This document shows positions 26,544-36,795 of a DNA stretch of 64,000 bases, piece after piece. Position 1 is the first letter of the stretch. Each line of letters opens with the position of its first letter. The notes beneath the pieces were generated by a model, which saw only the letters and a list, made by a program, of their open reading frames with translations, did no database searches and was not told the DNA's origin. The DNA is taken from positions 620,001 to 684,000 of the forward strand of contig CP031585.1 of assembly GCA_003217735.2 (NCBI GenBank), written 5' to 3'. Source of the stretch: Marinibacterium anthonyi. Its GTDB lineage: Bacteria; Pseudomonadota; Alphaproteobacteria; Rhodobacterales; Rhodobacteraceae. The position numbers were made by a program, and so were the translations under genes.

Positions 26544-27524
26544 ATGAAACGGGCGGAACAGGTAACCTTCGGAGGCTCGGCGCTGGACCGGGCGGCGCAT
26601 CTGCGCGGCGACGCCACGGCGCTGGCCAAGGCGCGGGCCCATCCCGACGCCGCGTCGATCCTGCTGTGGCGCGGCAAGCCGATGGTTTCGGGACCCGAGG
26701 GCGACAAGCTGGTCTTTGTGACGATGCAGCATCCGGTGCTGGGGGCGGGCCATGACAAGGTGGTCGGCCAGCCGATCCTGCTGGGCCGCGACGATACCGG
26801 GCCGCTGTTCGCCACCGACCTGTCGGGCTGGTCGCCCGAGGCGCTGGACGAGGCCGCGCTGGACCGCTTTGCCGATGACAGCCTGCAGGTCTATCCCGGC
26901 TTTCCCGACGATCACGTCTTTGCCGAGCTGCGCCAGCTGATGACCCGGCTCAGCCCGCGCCACGCGGAACTGGCCGCCACGGCGAAGGCGCTGATCGGCT
27001 GGCACGCAACCCACATGTTCTGTTCGCGCTGCGGGGTGGCGTCGGACACCGTGCAGGCCGGCTGGCAACGCACCTGCCCGGCCTGCGGCGCGCATCACTT
27101 CCCGCGCACCGACCCGGTGGTGATCATGCTGATCACCCATGGCAATTCCGTCCTGATGGGCCGGTCGCCGCAATGGCCCGAGGGCATGTATTCGCTTTTG
27201 GCCGGGTTCATCGAACCGGGCGAGACGCTGGAAGCCGCCGTGCGCCGCGAGGTCTGGGAAGAGGCGGGCGTGAAGGTGGGCGCGGTCGAATACCTGTCCA
27301 GCCAGCCCTGGCCGTTCCCCGCATCGCTGATGTTCGGCTGCCGTGGCGAGGCTGTGACGCGCGAGATCACGATCGACCCGGTCGAGATCGAGGATGCGAT
27401 GTGGGTGACGCGATCCGAGATGATGGATGCCTTCGCGGGCACCCATCCCGTGATCAAACCGGCACGCAAGGGGTCCATTGCACAGTTCCTGATGCAGAAC
27501 TGGCTTGCCGACACGCTGGATTGA
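26544..27524 (+). CDS. nudC: NAD(+) diphosphatase / NADH pyrophosphatase
   Basis: 326 residues. It has an N-terminal domain, a zinc ribbon (CSRCGVASD ... CPACG), a complete Nudix box (GFIEPGETLEAAVRREVWEE onward) and the SQPWPFPASLM motif unique to NADH pyrophosphatases. NudC hydrolyses NAD(H) and removes NAD caps from RNA 5' ends. The start is at 26544 (or 26541) after a GAGG ribosome site. Confidence 0.95.
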   Translation: MKRAEQVTFGGSALDRAAHLRGDATALAKARAHPDAASILLWRGKPMVSGPEGDKLVFVTMQHPVLGAGHDKVVGQPILLGRDDTGPLFATDLSGWSPEALDEAALDRFADDSLQVYPGFPDDHVFAELRQLMTRLSPRHAELAATAKALIGWHATHMFCSRCGVASDTVQAGWQRTCPACGAHHFPRTDPVVIMLITHGNSVLMGRSPQWPEGMYSLLAGFIEPGETLEAAVRREVWEEAGVKVGAVEYLSSQPWPFPASLMFGCRGEAVTREITIDPVEIEDAMWVTRSEMMDAFAGTHPVIKPARKGSIAQFLMQNWLADTLD

Positions 27525-27559
27525 TCCCTTAATTCGGATCGGAAATTAAGCAGGACGCC

Positions 27560-28030
27560 ATGAAATTCTCCAGCAAGGAAGACGTCGAGGCCCCGATCGG
27601 ACTGGTGTTCGACCTTCTGGCCGACTTCGAGACCCACGAACGCCAGGCGATTCGGCGCGGGATCGAGGTTCAGCGCACCCATACGCGGACCGAACCGGGC
27701 GTCGGCATGTCCTGGCATGCGCTGTTCGACCTGCGCGGCAAGAAGCGGGATATCGACGTGGTGGTTTCGGCCTACGATCCGCCCAACAGCATCCATTTCA
27801 CATCCGACACCCAGGGCCTGCACGGGTTCACCACGCTTGAGCTGATCGAACTGTCGCCGCGCCGGACGCGCATGGCGATCGAGGTGGACCTGAAGCCCAA
27901 GACCCTGGCGGCGCGGTTGCTGGTGCAGTCGATGAAACTGGCCAAGAAGACCCTGACCAAGCGGTTCAAGCTGCGGGTGGCCGATTACGCCAAGGCGCTG
28001 GAAGGACGATCCGGGACCCGGGCCAGCTGA
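27560..28030 (+). CDS. SRPBCC-family protein
   Basis: 156 residues with the START/Bet-v1-like pattern: MKFSSKEDVEAPIGLVFDLLADFETHE at the start (a hydrophobic ligand cavity family) and a long C-terminal helix rich in Lys. No catalytic signature is visible, so it is probably a small lipid- or ligand-binding protein. It follows nudC by 35 bp and may be co-transcribed with it. Confidence 0.8.
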   Translation: MKFSSKEDVEAPIGLVFDLLADFETHERQAIRRGIEVQRTHTRTEPGVGMSWHALFDLRGKKRDIDVVVSAYDPPNSIHFTSDTQGLHGFTTLELIELSPRRTRMAIEVDLKPKTLAARLLVQSMKLAKKTLTKRFKLRVADYAKALEGRSGTRAS

Positions 28031-28051
28031 GCGGGGACACCCGGACCGCCG

Positions 28052-28642
28052 TCAAAGGATCAGCATCGCCCCGCCGGTGACCAGCAGCCCGATCAGGCTG
28101 TAGCCCACCAGCGCGAACAGCCCGTCGCCCACCAGCAGCGCCAGCGCCATCATCACCACCGCGAACGCCATCAGCGACGAGGTGAACGGCAACAGTTCCA
28201 TGAACGGCATCACCAGCCCGCACAGCGTGCAGAAAAGATAGATCACCCGGTCGAACGGGGGCGCCGCCAGGAAGGACAGGCGCGGCTTGGTATGGCTGTC
28301 GAACCAGCGCGCCGGGCGCCACAGGCTGCGCGTCGCCCGTTCCAGCCATCTTGACGGAATGCGCCGTTCGGTCAGCCAGCGCGGCAACCACAGCTGTTCG
28401 CGCCCGATCAGCAATTGCGCGCTGACCAGGGCGATGGCCAGACCGGCGACGCTGGAAAAGCCGGGCACGCCCGACAGGGGCGACACCACCGCCAGCGCCG
28501 GAACCATCAGCACCGGGATGAACGACGTCTTGCCCATGGCGTCCAGAAGGTCACCCACATGGGTATCGCCACTTTCTTCGACGGCGTCGTGGATTTCCTC
28601 GATCACCTCCGCCATCGCTTCGGGCTGAATGCAGTCATTCAT
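28052..28642 (-). CDS. ExoD-like exopolysaccharide synthesis protein
   Basis: 196 residues with the ExoD signature (VGDLLDAMGKTSFIPVLMVPALAVVSPLSGVPGFS, in outline) and about four membrane helices. The family is named for a Sinorhizobium gene affecting exopolysaccharide and alkali tolerance; its molecular role is unclear. The start is at 28640-28642, after GAGG. It converges on the SRPBCC gene. Confidence 0.85.
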   Translation of the reverse strand: MNDCIQPEAMAEVIEEIHDAVEESGDTHVGDLLDAMGKTSFIPVLMVPALAVVSPLSGVPGFSSVAGLAIALVSAQLLIGREQLWLPRWLTERRIPSRWLERATRSLWRPARWFDSHTKPRLSFLAAPPFDRVIYLFCTLCGLVMPFMELLPFTSSLMAFAVVMMALALLVGDGLFALVGYSLIGLLVTGGAMLIL

Positions 28643-28738
28643 CGCGCTGTCCTCGATCACCGGGTTGCGGCCACCGGGCGGCAACCTTGTCGATGAAGAA
28701 CGCCGGCCGGGCCGAAGCTGTTCCTTCCGGTTTCGCGG

Positions 28739-29569
28739 CTACTGGCGGCCTGGGTCGGCGGGGTACACGCCCAGGATGTTCAGGTCGGTGGTGAAATAGC
28801 GCAGTTCGTCCAGGGCCAGGGCAACGTTGGGATCGTCGGGATGGCCTTCGATATCGGCGTAGAACTGGGTCGCCGTGAACGACCCGTTGACCATGTAGCT
28901 TTCCAGCTTGGTCATGTTGACGCCATTGGTCGCGAACCCGCCCATCGCCTTGTAAAGCGCGGCGGGAATGTTGCGGACGCGGAAGACGAAGGTGGTGATC
29001 ATGCGGTCCGCCCGGCGGGTCTGGTCGGCTTCGCGGGCCATGATCAGGAAGCGGGTGGTGTTGTGGGCGTGGTCCTCGATGTGGCGGGCCAGGATGTTCA
29101 GCCCGTAGATATCCGCCGCCAGGTCCGAGGCCAGCGCGCCGCGGTCGCGTTGGCCTTCGCGGGCCAGGTCGGCGGCGGCACCGGCGCTGTCCACGGCGAC
29201 CTCGCCGCGGATGCCGTGGCGGGTCAGGAACTCGGCGCATTGCGGCAGCAGGACCACGTGGGCATGCACCGTGCGGATGTCTTCAAGCGGCACGCCCGGC
29301 AGCGCCATGAGCGAGATATGCACCCGCACGAAGGCCTCGTCGGTGATGTGCAGGCCGGATTCGGGCAACATGCGGTGGATGTCGGCAACCCTACCGTAAG
29401 TGGAGTTTTCGACCGGCAGCATGGCCTGCTCGGCTTCGCCCGAACGGACCGCGGCGATGACGTCGTCAAAGGTGCGGCAGGGCAGGGCCTCGAGATCGGG
29501 GCGCGCCTCGCGGCAGGCTTCATGGCTGTAGGCGCCGGGTTCTCCCTGGAAGGCGATGCGACGGGTCAT
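28739..29569 (-). CDS. pheA: Prephenate dehydratase
   Basis: 276 residues, a stand-alone enzyme without a chorismate mutase domain. The catalytic part begins RIAFQGEPGAYSHEAC and includes NSTYGRV and the TTRFLIM motif. The ACT domain that binds phenylalanine follows, with KLESYMVNGSFTATQFYADI. It converts prephenate to phenylpyruvate. The start at 29567-29569 (MTRRIAF) matches the usual family start. It is divergent from a cytochrome c gene. Confidence 0.95.
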   Translation of the reverse strand: MTRRIAFQGEPGAYSHEACREARPDLEALPCRTFDDVIAAVRSGEAEQAMLPVENSTYGRVADIHRMLPESGLHITDEAFVRVHISLMALPGVPLEDIRTVHAHVVLLPQCAEFLTRHGIRGEVAVDSAGAAADLAREGQRDRGALASDLAADIYGLNILARHIEDHAHNTTRFLIMAREADQTRRADRMITTFVFRVRNIPAALYKAMGGFATNGVNMTKLESYMVNGSFTATQFYADIEGHPDDPNVALALDELRYFTTDLNILGVYPADPGRQ

Positions 29570-29682
29570 GGTTGTGGTCCGATCTGGCATTGGTCGTTTG
29601 GTCGCGGTGTCTATACCTTGCGCGATGAAGGGGGAAGCCTTAGACAACTTTGGCGACACCTATCAATGAGGACAGGCGATCC

Positions 29683-30186
29683 ATGGACACGATGACCGTC
29701 ACGAAAGTTGCTTCGTCGCTATGCGGCGCTCTTCTGGTCTTTCTTCTGGTCGGTTGGGCCGCATCGGGGATTTACTCGGTCGGCGGCCACGGTGAAGCGG
29801 CCTATGTGATCGACACGGGCGCAACCGAAGGCGGAGCCGAAGAAGAAGCCGGACCGTCCTTTGACGAAGTGCTGGCATCGGCCGATCCCGAAAAGGGCGC
29901 CAAGGTCTTCAAGAAATGCGCCGCCTGCCACAAGCTGGAAGTGGGCGAAAACGCCACCGGCCCCTACCTGGCCGGCGTGGTCGGCCGCCCTGTCGCTGGG
30001 GTCGACGGGTTCGGGTATTCCGACGCGATGCAGGCGCATGGCGGCGAATGGACGCCAGAGGCGCTGAACGAATTCCTCACCAAGCCCGCCGCGGCCGTGC
30101 CCGGCACCGCGATGGGCTTTGCCGGCCTGCCCAAGATCGGCGACCGCGCCGACCTGGTCGCCTACCTGCAGACCATCGGCGGCTGA
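29683..30186 (+). CDS. Membrane-anchored cytochrome c-552 (cytochrome c-y type)
   Basis: 167 residues. An uncleaved N-terminal helix (about 11-33) is followed by an Ala/Glu-rich linker and a class I cytochrome c domain with CAACH heme attachment and the Met ligand in PGTAMGFAG. Such proteins shuttle electrons from the bc1 complex to terminal oxidases while tethered to the membrane. The ATG at 29683 is preceded by AGGCGATCC. A strong terminator follows. Confidence 0.92.
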   Translation: MDTMTVTKVASSLCGALLVFLLVGWAASGIYSVGGHGEAAYVIDTGATEGGAEEEAGPSFDEVLASADPEKGAKVFKKCAACHKLEVGENATGPYLAGVVGRPVAGVDGFGYSDAMQAHGGEWTPEALNEFLTKPAAAVPGTAMGFAGLPKIGDRADLVAYLQTIGG

Positions 30187-30212
30187 ACGCCACCATCATC
30201 CGGTTTCCGAAG

Positions 30213-30250
30213 GACCGCCGCGCCCCCGGGCCGGCGGTCTTTTTCTTTTC
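30213..30250 (+). terminator. Intrinsic terminator of cytochrome c gene
   Basis: GACCGCCG (30213-30220), an 11-nt loop, CGGCGGTC (30232-30239), then TTTTTCTTTT. It is the clearest rho-independent terminator in the window. Confidence 0.92.
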
Positions 30251-30484
30251 CGACGGCTGGCGGCCGGGGGCGTGTGACCTTACCCATGGTTAAGGTGCGC
30301 CTGGCTTTCTCTTCTTTGGGTTGAGTTTCGTGCCTGCCCCCGCGGAACCCCGCGCGGGGCGCGCGGCATCGGCGAAGTGGTCGCGTACATTCACGGAATC
30401 TCACTTGAATGTTGGCACCATGGCCTTTTAGCCTATGGTGAAATCCACAATAGTTCGGTTCCGACCCGATAGAGGAAGAGCATC

Positions 30485-32407
30485 ATGCATCGACGTTCCC
30501 CCGGTCTTCGCGCCATCGCTGCCGATCTGCCGCAGACCCTGCGCCTGACCCTGCTGGGCGGGCTCATGGTCGTCGGATCGGCACTGGCGGCCCGGGCCCA
30601 GGACGACGCGAAGGACGACCTGATCGTCAGCCATGGCTATTCCTATTACGGCGACCTGAAATACCCCGCCGACTTCGACCATTTCGACTATGTGAACCCC
30701 GACGCCCCCAAGGGCGGAGAGATCGCGTTCGCGCAGCTGGGCACGTTCGATTCCATGAACCCCTACACCATCAAGGGCCGCGCCGGGGCGCTGAGCTGGA
30801 CGATGTACGAAAGCCTGCTGGGCGACGGCCCGGCCGATGCCTATGGCGAGGAATACGGGCTGCTGGCCGAAAGCCTGGAATACCCCGCCGACAAGTCCTG
30901 GGTCATCTTTCACATGCGCCCCGAGGCGAAGTTTTCCGACGGCACCCCGGTCACCGCCGAGGACGTGGTGTTTTCCCATAACCTGCTGCTGGAACAGGGC
31001 CTGCCGTCCTATGCCGCGGCGGTCAAGAAACGCATCCCCAAGGCCGAGGTGATCGACGAACACACGGTCAAGTTCTACTTTACCGACGGTATTTCCCGGC
31101 GGTCGCTGATCGACCAGGTCGGCGGCGTGCCGGTGTGGTCGAAAAAGTGGTACGAGGAAACCGGCGCGCGGCTGGACGAAAGCCGGCTGGAAACCTCGCC
31201 CGGGTCGGGCCCCTACATGATCGAAAGCGTCGATGTGAACAACCGCATCGTCTACAAGCGCAATCCCGACTACTGGGGCAAGGACCTGCCGATCAACAAG
31301 GGCCGGCACAATTTCGACCGCATCCGCGTGGAATACTTCGCCGATGACGCCCCCGCGTTCGAGGCGTTCAAGGCCGGCGAAGTGACCTTCCGCTCGGAAG
31401 GGGATTCCAAGAAATGGGCCAGCAACTACAACTTCCCCAAGGTGGAAAAGGGCCAGGTCATCAAGGCCGACCTGCCCGACGGCACGCCGCCCACGCCCAC
31501 CGGCTTCGTCTTCAACCTGCGCCGCCCGCTCATGCAGGACAAGCTTATCCGCGAGGCGCTGGCGCTGGGGTACAATTTCGAATGGACCAACGAGTCGCTG
31601 CAATACGGGCTGTTCAAGCAGCGGGCGTCGTTCACCCAGGACACGCCCCTGATGGCCACGGGCATGCCCGAGGGCGACGAACTGGCGCTGCTGAAGGGCC
31701 TGGGCGACATCGTCCCGCCCGAGATGCTGACCGAAGACGCGCGCATGCCGCATACCTCGGATCCCGAACGCCTGACCGACCGGCGCAACCTGCGCCGCGC
31801 GATGAAGCTGCTGGATGACGCGGGCTGGCCGGTTGGATCGGACGGCAAGCGCTACAATGCCGAAGGCGAACCGCTGCGCGTCGTCTTCCTGTTCAACACG
31901 GCGTCCGAGGGCACGCTGGGCGCGGTGGTGGAAAACTACGTCGCCAACCTGAAGACCATGGGCGTCGACGTGGTGCTGGAAAAGGTCGACCCGTCGCAAT
32001 ACACGCTGCGCGAACGCGATTTCGACTATGACATGATCTACGACAGCTACGCGTCCTTCCTGGGCGCCGGCACCGGGTTGATGCAGCGGTTCGGATCGAC
32101 CGACGCGGCGATTTCCACCTTCAATCCCGCCGGCCTGGCCAGCCCGATGGTGGATGCGATCATCGACAAGGCCCTGTTCGCGGAAACCAAGCACGACGAG
32201 GACACCGCCCTGCGCGCGCTGGACCGGGCGCTGCGCTACGAATTCTTCATGGTGCCGGTCTGGTACAACCCCAGCTACTGGGTCGCCTATTACGACGAAT
32301 ACGAACATCCCGATCCGCTGCCGCCGCTTGACCTGGGCTACCTGGATTTCTGGTGGTTCAACGCCGACAAGGCCGCGAAGCTGAAGGCTGAAGGCGCGTT
32401 GAGGTAA
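30485..32407 (+). CDS. yejA: Peptide ABC transporter substrate-binding protein, YejA-like
   Basis: 640 residues with a signal peptide (about 1-39, ending ALAARAQDD) and an SBP family 5 fold: FSDGTPVTAEDVVFSHN, SGPYMIESVD and RNPDYWGKDLP. YejA-type proteins bind oligopeptides and, in enterobacteria, the antibiotic microcin C. It heads a four-gene operon with two permeases and a fused ATPase. Stop to next start is 9 bp. Confidence 0.9.
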   Translation: MHRRSPGLRAIAADLPQTLRLTLLGGLMVVGSALAARAQDDAKDDLIVSHGYSYYGDLKYPADFDHFDYVNPDAPKGGEIAFAQLGTFDSMNPYTIKGRAGALSWTMYESLLGDGPADAYGEEYGLLAESLEYPADKSWVIFHMRPEAKFSDGTPVTAEDVVFSHNLLLEQGLPSYAAAVKKRIPKAEVIDEHTVKFYFTDGISRRSLIDQVGGVPVWSKKWYEETGARLDESRLETSPGSGPYMIESVDVNNRIVYKRNPDYWGKDLPINKGRHNFDRIRVEYFADDAPAFEAFKAGEVTFRSEGDSKKWASNYNFPKVEKGQVIKADLPDGTPPTPTGFVFNLRRPLMQDKLIREALALGYNFEWTNESLQYGLFKQRASFTQDTPLMATGMPEGDELALLKGLGDIVPPEMLTEDARMPHTSDPERLTDRRNLRRAMKLLDDAGWPVGSDGKRYNAEGEPLRVVFLFNTASEGTLGAVVENYVANLKTMGVDVVLEKVDPSQYTLRERDFDYDMIYDSYASFLGAGTGLMQRFGSTDAAISTFNPAGLASPMVDAIIDKALFAETKHDEDTALRALDRALRYEFFMVPVWYNPSYWVAYYDEYEHPDPLPPLDLGYLDFWWFNADKAAKLKAEGALR

Positions 32408-32416
32408 GTCGCGCAC

Positions 32417-33505
32417 ATGGGAGCCTATATTCTAAGGCGGCTGCTGCTGATCATTCCCACGTTGCTGGGCATCATGATCATCAACTTCACGCTGGTTCAA
32501 TTCGTCCCTGGCGGGCCGGTTGAACAGGCCATCGCCCGCGCGCAGGGGCAGGGTGATGTATTCGGCAGCTTTGCCGGCGGTCAGGGCGATACCGAAATGG
32601 CCGGCGCGAATGCGTTCGAGGACCGCTATGTCGGCGCCCGCGGCCTGCCGGAAGAGTTCATCAAGGAACTGGAGAAGGAATACGGCTTTGACAAGCCGCC
32701 CGTGCAGCGGTTCCTGATCATGCTGGGCAATTACGTCCGCTTCGATTTCGGCCAAAGCTATTTCCGGTCGATCGGCGTGACCGACCTGGTGCTGGAAAAG
32801 CTGCCGGTGTCGATATCGCTTGGTTTGTGGTCGACGCTGATCGCCTACCTTGTGTCGATCCCGGTGGGCATCGGCAAGGCGGTCCGCGACGGGTCGAAGT
32901 TCGACACCTGGACCAGCGCCGTGATCATCGTGGCCTATGCGATCCCCGGCTTCCTGTTCGCCGTGCTGCTGCTGGTGCTGTTCGCGGGCGGATCCTACTG
33001 GCAGATCTTCCCGTTGCGCGGCCTGACCTCGGACAACTGGGACCAGCTGAGCCTGCTGGGCAAGATCGGCGACTACTTCTGGCACATCACGCTGCCGGTC
33101 CTGGCCTCGACCATTTCCGCCTTTGCCACGCTGACGCTGCTGACCAAGAACAGCTTCCTGGACGAGATCAAGAAGCAATACGTCATCACCGCCCGCGCCA
33201 AGGGCCTGTCGGAACGGCAGGTGCTGTACGGCCATGTCTTCCGCAACGCGATGCTGATCGTGATCGCGGGTTTCCCGGCGGCCTTCATCGGCATCTTCTT
33301 CGGATCCTCGGTGATCATCGAAACCATCTTCTCGCTCGACGGCCTGGGCCGGCTGGGGTTCGAGGCGGCGGTGGCGCGGGATTACCCGGTGATCTTCGGC
33401 ACGCTGTTCATCTTCGGGCTGATGGGCCTGGTGGTGGGCATCATCTCGGACCTGATGTACGTGCTGGTCGATCCGCGCATCGACTTCGAAAGCCGTCAGG
33501 GATGA
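32417..33505 (+). CDS. yejB: ABC transporter permease, YejB-like
   Basis: 362 residues, six membrane helices in the DppB/OppB pattern. The long periplasmic loop after helix 1 includes the Gly-rich segment [19 protein letters not shown] typical of YejB. The EAA loop for ATPase contact is [21 protein letters not shown]. It overlaps yejE by four bases (ATGA). Confidence 0.92.
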   Translation: MGAYILRRLLLIIPTLLGIMIINFTLVQFVPGGPVEQAIARAQGQGDVFGSFAGGQGDTEMAGANAFEDRYVGARGLPEEFIKELEKEYGFDKPPVQRFLIMLGNYVRFDFGQSYFRSIGVTDLVLEKLPVSISLGLWSTLIAYLVSIPVGIGKAVRDGSKFDTWTSAVIIVAYAIPGFLFAVLLLVLFAGGSYWQIFPLRGLTSDNWDQLSLLGKIGDYFWHITLPVLASTISAFATLTLLTKNSFLDEIKKQYVITARAKGLSERQVLYGHVFRNAMLIVIAGFPAAFIGIFFGSSVIIETIFSLDGLGRLGFEAAVARDYPVIFGTLFIFGLMGLVVGIISDLMYVLVDPRIDFESRQG

Positions 33506-34644
33506 GCATGACCGACACCATCCACCCGAAACGCCGCCCCTTCCTGTCGCCGCTGAACCAGCGCCGCTGGCGCAACTTCAAGCGCAACAGGCGGGCCTAT
33601 TGGTCGCTGATCCTGTTCTCGGTGCTGTTCGGGCTGTCGCTGTTCGCGGAATTCATCGCCAACGACAAGCCGATCCTGATCCAGTACCGGGGCGGCTATT
33701 ACATGCCGATCTTCCGGTTCTACCCGGAAACGGCGTTCGGCGGCGATTTCCAGACCGAAGCCATCTACCGCGATCCCGAAGTCGAATGCCTGATCCGGTC
33801 GGGCGGGCTGGACGCCTGTTTCGACGATCCCGAAGACATCATGGAACAGGCCAAAACCGGTGTCGTCGATGGCGAACCGATCGTAAGCGGCTGGACCATC
33901 TGGCCGCCCATTCCCTATTCCTTCAACACTTCGGTCGAACGCCCGGGCGCCGCGCCGCTGCCGCCCAACCGCCAGAACCTGCTGGGCACCGACGACACCA
34001 AGCGCGATGTTCTGGCGCGGGTGATCTATGGCTTCCGGCTGTCGATCCTGTTCACCATCATCGTGACCGGCTGCGCCTCGGCCATCGGGATCCTTGCGGG
34101 CGCGGTACAGGGGTTCTTCGGCGGTTGGCTGGACCTGATCTTTCAGCGCGTGATCGAGATCTGGTCGGCGACGCCGTCGCTTTACATCATCATCATCATG
34201 TTCGCGATCCTGGGGCGAAGTTTCTGGCTGCTGGTCTTCCTGCTGGTGGCGTTTTCCTGGACCTCGCTTGTGGGGGTCGTGCGGGCCGAATTCCTGCGCG
34301 CGCGGAATTTCGAATACGTGCGCGCGGCGCGGGCCCTGGGGGTGTCGAACGGGACGATCATGTTCCGCCACATGCTGCCCAACGCCATGGTCGCCACGGT
34401 CACCATGCTGCCCTTCATCATCACCGGCACCATCGGTTCGCTTGCCTCGCTCGACTTCCTGGGCTTCGGCCTGCCGTCCTCGGCGCCGTCGCTGGGGGAG
34501 CTGACCTTGCAGGCGAAACAGAACCTGCAGGCGCCCTGGCTGGCGTTCACGGCCTTCTTCACCTTCGCCATCATGCTGTCGCTGCTTGTCTTCATTTTCG
34601 AGGGCGTGCGCGATGCCTTCGACCCACGAAAGACCTTCTCATGA
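33502..34644 (+). CDS. yejE: ABC transporter permease, YejE-like
   Basis: 380 residues. One helix near the N-terminus is followed by a large periplasmic loop containing the [19 protein letters not shown] motif, then five more helices. The EAA loop is [20 protein letters not shown]. The start overlaps the yejB stop (ATGAGCATG); the second ATG, at 33508, is equally possible. It overlaps yejF by four bases. Confidence 0.92.
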   Translation: MSMTDTIHPKRRPFLSPLNQRRWRNFKRNRRAYWSLILFSVLFGLSLFAEFIANDKPILIQYRGGYYMPIFRFYPETAFGGDFQTEAIYRDPEVECLIRSGGLDACFDDPEDIMEQAKTGVVDGEPIVSGWTIWPPIPYSFNTSVERPGAAPLPPNRQNLLGTDDTKRDVLARVIYGFRLSILFTIIVTGCASAIGILAGAVQGFFGGWLDLIFQRVIEIWSATPSLYIIIIMFAILGRSFWLLVFLLVAFSWTSLVGVVRAEFLRARNFEYVRAARALGVSNGTIMFRHMLPNAMVATVTMLPFIITGTIGSLASLDFLGFGLPSSAPSLGELTLQAKQNLQAPWLAFTAFFTFAIMLSLLVFIFEGVRDAFDPRKTFS

Positions 34645-36221
34645 CCGCGCTGCTAGAGGTGAAGGACCTGGTCGTGTCCTTCCGCCAGGACGGTGCGCTG
34701 CACCAGGCGGTCAAGGGCGTGTCGTTTTCGGTCGACCGGGGCGAGACGGTCGCGCTGGTGGGGGAAAGCGGGTCGGGCAAGTCGGTTTCGGCGCTGTCGA
34801 CCGTGTCCTTGCTGGGCGACAACGCGCTGGTCCAGGGATCGGCCCGGTTCAACGGGACAGAACTGATCGGCGCCGACCGCGAGACGCTGCACAAGGTGCG
34901 CGGCAACGAGATCAGCTTCATCTTTCAGGAGCCGATGACCTCTCTGAACCCGCTGCACACGCTCAGGAAACAGCTGGGAGAGGTGCTGGCGCTGCACCAG
35001 AAGCTGACCGGCAAGGCGGCCGACGCGCGGATCATCGACCTGCTGACCAAGGTCGGCATCCGCGATCCGGAAACCCGGCTGGATGCCTATCCGCACCAGC
35101 TGTCGGGCGGGCAAAGGCAGCGGGTGATGATCGCCATGGCACTGGCCAACAAGCCCGGCATCCTGATCGCGGACGAACCCACGACGGCGCTGGACGTGAC
35201 GATCCAGGCGCAGATCCTGGAGCTGCTGGCCGAGCTGAAGAAAGAAGAGGGGATGGGGTTGCTGTTCATCACCCATGACCTTGGGATCGTGCGGCGGTTC
35301 GCCGACCGGGTCTGCGTGATGAAGAACGGCGAGATCGTGGAAACCGGCCCGGCGGAGGAGATATTCGCCAACCCGCAGCATCCCTATACGCAGAAATTGC
35401 TGGGTGCCGAGCCGACGGGGTCGCCCGACCCGGTGGCGGCGGATGCGCCGGAAATCGCGCGGACCGAACATCTGAAGGTCTGGTTCCCCATCCAGCGCGG
35501 TTTCCTGCGCAAGACGGTGGGGTACGTGAAGGCGGTCAACGACGCGACCATCGGGGTGCGGGCCGGTGAAACCCTGGGGATCGTGGGCGAAAGCGGGTCG
35601 GGCAAGACCACGCTGGCGCTGGCGATCATGCGGCTGATCACCTCGGAAGGGCCGATCGTCTTCATGGGGCGCGAGCTGCACGGGATGTCGACGCGCGAAT
35701 TGCGGCGGCTGCGCAAGGACATGCAGATCGTGTTTCAGGATCCGTTCGGGTCGCTGTCGCCGCGCATGACCTGTGCCGAGATCATTGCCGAGGGGCTGAC
35801 CATCCACAAGGTCGACCCGCACCGGTCGCGACGTGAACTGGTGGCCGAGGCAATGGTGGAGACGGGGCTGGATCCGGCGGCGATGGATCGCTATCCGCAT
35901 GAATTTTCCGGCGGGCAGCGGCAGAGGATCGCCATCGCGCGGGCGATGGTGCTGCGGCCGAAATTGCTGGTGCTGGACGAGCCGACCTCGGCGCTGGACA
36001 TGACGGTGCAGGTTCAGATCGTGGAGCTGCTGCGGGGGCTGCAGCGGAAACACGGGCTGGCGTATCTGTTCATCTCGCACGATCTGAAGGTCGTGCGGGC
36101 GATGAGCCATCGGATCCTGGTGATGAAACAGGGCGATATCGTGGAAAGCGGCGCGGCGGAGACGTTGTTCGAGCACCCGAGCCATCCCTATACGATGGAG
36201 CTTCTGTCGGCGGCGGTGTGA
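34641..36221 (+). CDS. yejF: Peptide ABC transporter ATP-binding protein, fused double ATPase (YejF-like)
   Basis: 526 residues with two ABC domains. Domain 1: Walker [10 protein letters not shown], signature LSGGQRQRV, Walker [13 protein letters not shown]. Domain 2 starts near residue 275: [30 protein letters not shown]. All catalytic motifs are intact in both. It powers the YejBE channel. The intergenic stretch after its stop carries repeated elements rather than a classical terminator. Confidence 0.95.
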   Translation: MTALLEVKDLVVSFRQDGALHQAVKGVSFSVDRGETVALVGESGSGKSVSALSTVSLLGDNALVQGSARFNGTELIGADRETLHKVRGNEISFIFQEPMTSLNPLHTLRKQLGEVLALHQKLTGKAADARIIDLLTKVGIRDPETRLDAYPHQLSGGQRQRVMIAMALANKPGILIADEPTTALDVTIQAQILELLAELKKEEGMGLLFITHDLGIVRRFADRVCVMKNGEIVETGPAEEIFANPQHPYTQKLLGAEPTGSPDPVAADAPEIARTEHLKVWFPIQRGFLRKTVGYVKAVNDATIGVRAGETLGIVGESGSGKTTLALAIMRLITSEGPIVFMGRELHGMSTRELRRLRKDMQIVFQDPFGSLSPRMTCAEIIAEGLTIHKVDPHRSRRELVAEAMVETGLDPAAMDRYPHEFSGGQRQRIAIARAMVLRPKLLVLDEPTSALDMTVQVQIVELLRGLQRKHGLAYLFISHDLKVVRAMSHRILVMKQGDIVESGAAETLFEHPSHPYTMELLSAAV

Positions 36222-36258
36222 GCGGCCCGGCCGGGGCGGTCGTGGGAGGGTTTGGGGC

Positions 36259-36285
36259 AGGTATTTTTGCCAAGAAGAAGACGGG
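36259..36285 (+). repeat. 3'-box repeat, copy downstream of yejF
   Basis: GGTATTTTTGCCAAGAAGA and following bases: the same box as at 24264-24292 (minus), 36339-36365 and 46939-46966, each 3' of a transcript and in the same sense. It lies 38 bp after the yejF stop. Confidence 0.65.
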
Positions 36286-36338
36286 GCGCGGGCGTGGGTC
36301 CGGCGTTGGCGCGCGCGGTGGGCCGGGGAGCCTCCGGC

Positions 36339-36455
36339 GGGAGTACTTGGGCAAAGATGAAGGAGCGGGCCGGGCATGTCCCACGCGTGGGACACATGTC
36401 GGGGTGTTTGGGATCAAGGGGTTACAGAGGCGGATTTACCGTCTGGCAACCTTTG
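36339..36455 (+). repeat. 117-bp interspersed element, copy 2
   Basis: The inverted counterpart of 24176-24292. It begins with a diverged 3'-box (GAGTACTTGGGCAAAGATG), contains the perfect palindrome TGTCCCACGCGTGGGACA at 36377-36394, and ends TTACAGAGGCGGATTTACC plus a CAACCTTTG tail. It lies downstream of yejF in the same sense as that gene. Confidence 0.85.
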
Positions 36456-36541
36456 TCGATCGGGTTGGAGGCGAATTCGGGGGCGCGTCGGGGACGCGCC
36501 CCTGGTGTTTGCAATGTCATCGGGACATGGGTTTGCGTCAT

Positions 36542-36697
36542 TCACGAGCGGCGGGGCTCTTTCGCGGTCCGTGTCGAGGCGCGCAGCCAGTGGCGGGGGG
36601 CGTTCCAGGCCTTGGGTTCGCGGCGCGGACGTTCCGTCAGGCTGGGCGGGGTCATCCGGGTCGCCGTGTGCAGGCTGCGTGCAAGTATTCCGAACAT
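36542..36697 (-). CDS. Small basic protein of unknown function
   Basis: 51 residues, start at 36695-36697, with a strong ribosome site (AAGGAAGGAAACC). The protein starts MFGILARSLHTATRMTPP and continues Arg/Trp-rich with a net positive charge. I do not recognise it. It is divergent from the LysR gene (98 bp between starts), an arrangement often seen for a LysR target. It could also be a chance frame. Confidence 0.5.
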   Translation of the reverse strand: MFGILARSLHTATRMTPPSLTERPRREPKAWNAPRHWLRASTRTAKEPRRS

Positions 36698-36795
36698 GAT
36701 GGTTTCCTTCCTTGGGTCTGATGCCTTGTGAAATAGGCGCCTCGCGGGCATCGTGCGACTCATGAAATTTCCAATCGGTTAAGCAGGAGTTACAT

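Noticed and set aside
30428-32416. A 662-codon open frame antisense to yejA
   Set aside because: Shadow of a well-supported substrate-binding protein; His/Gln/Arg-rich composition.
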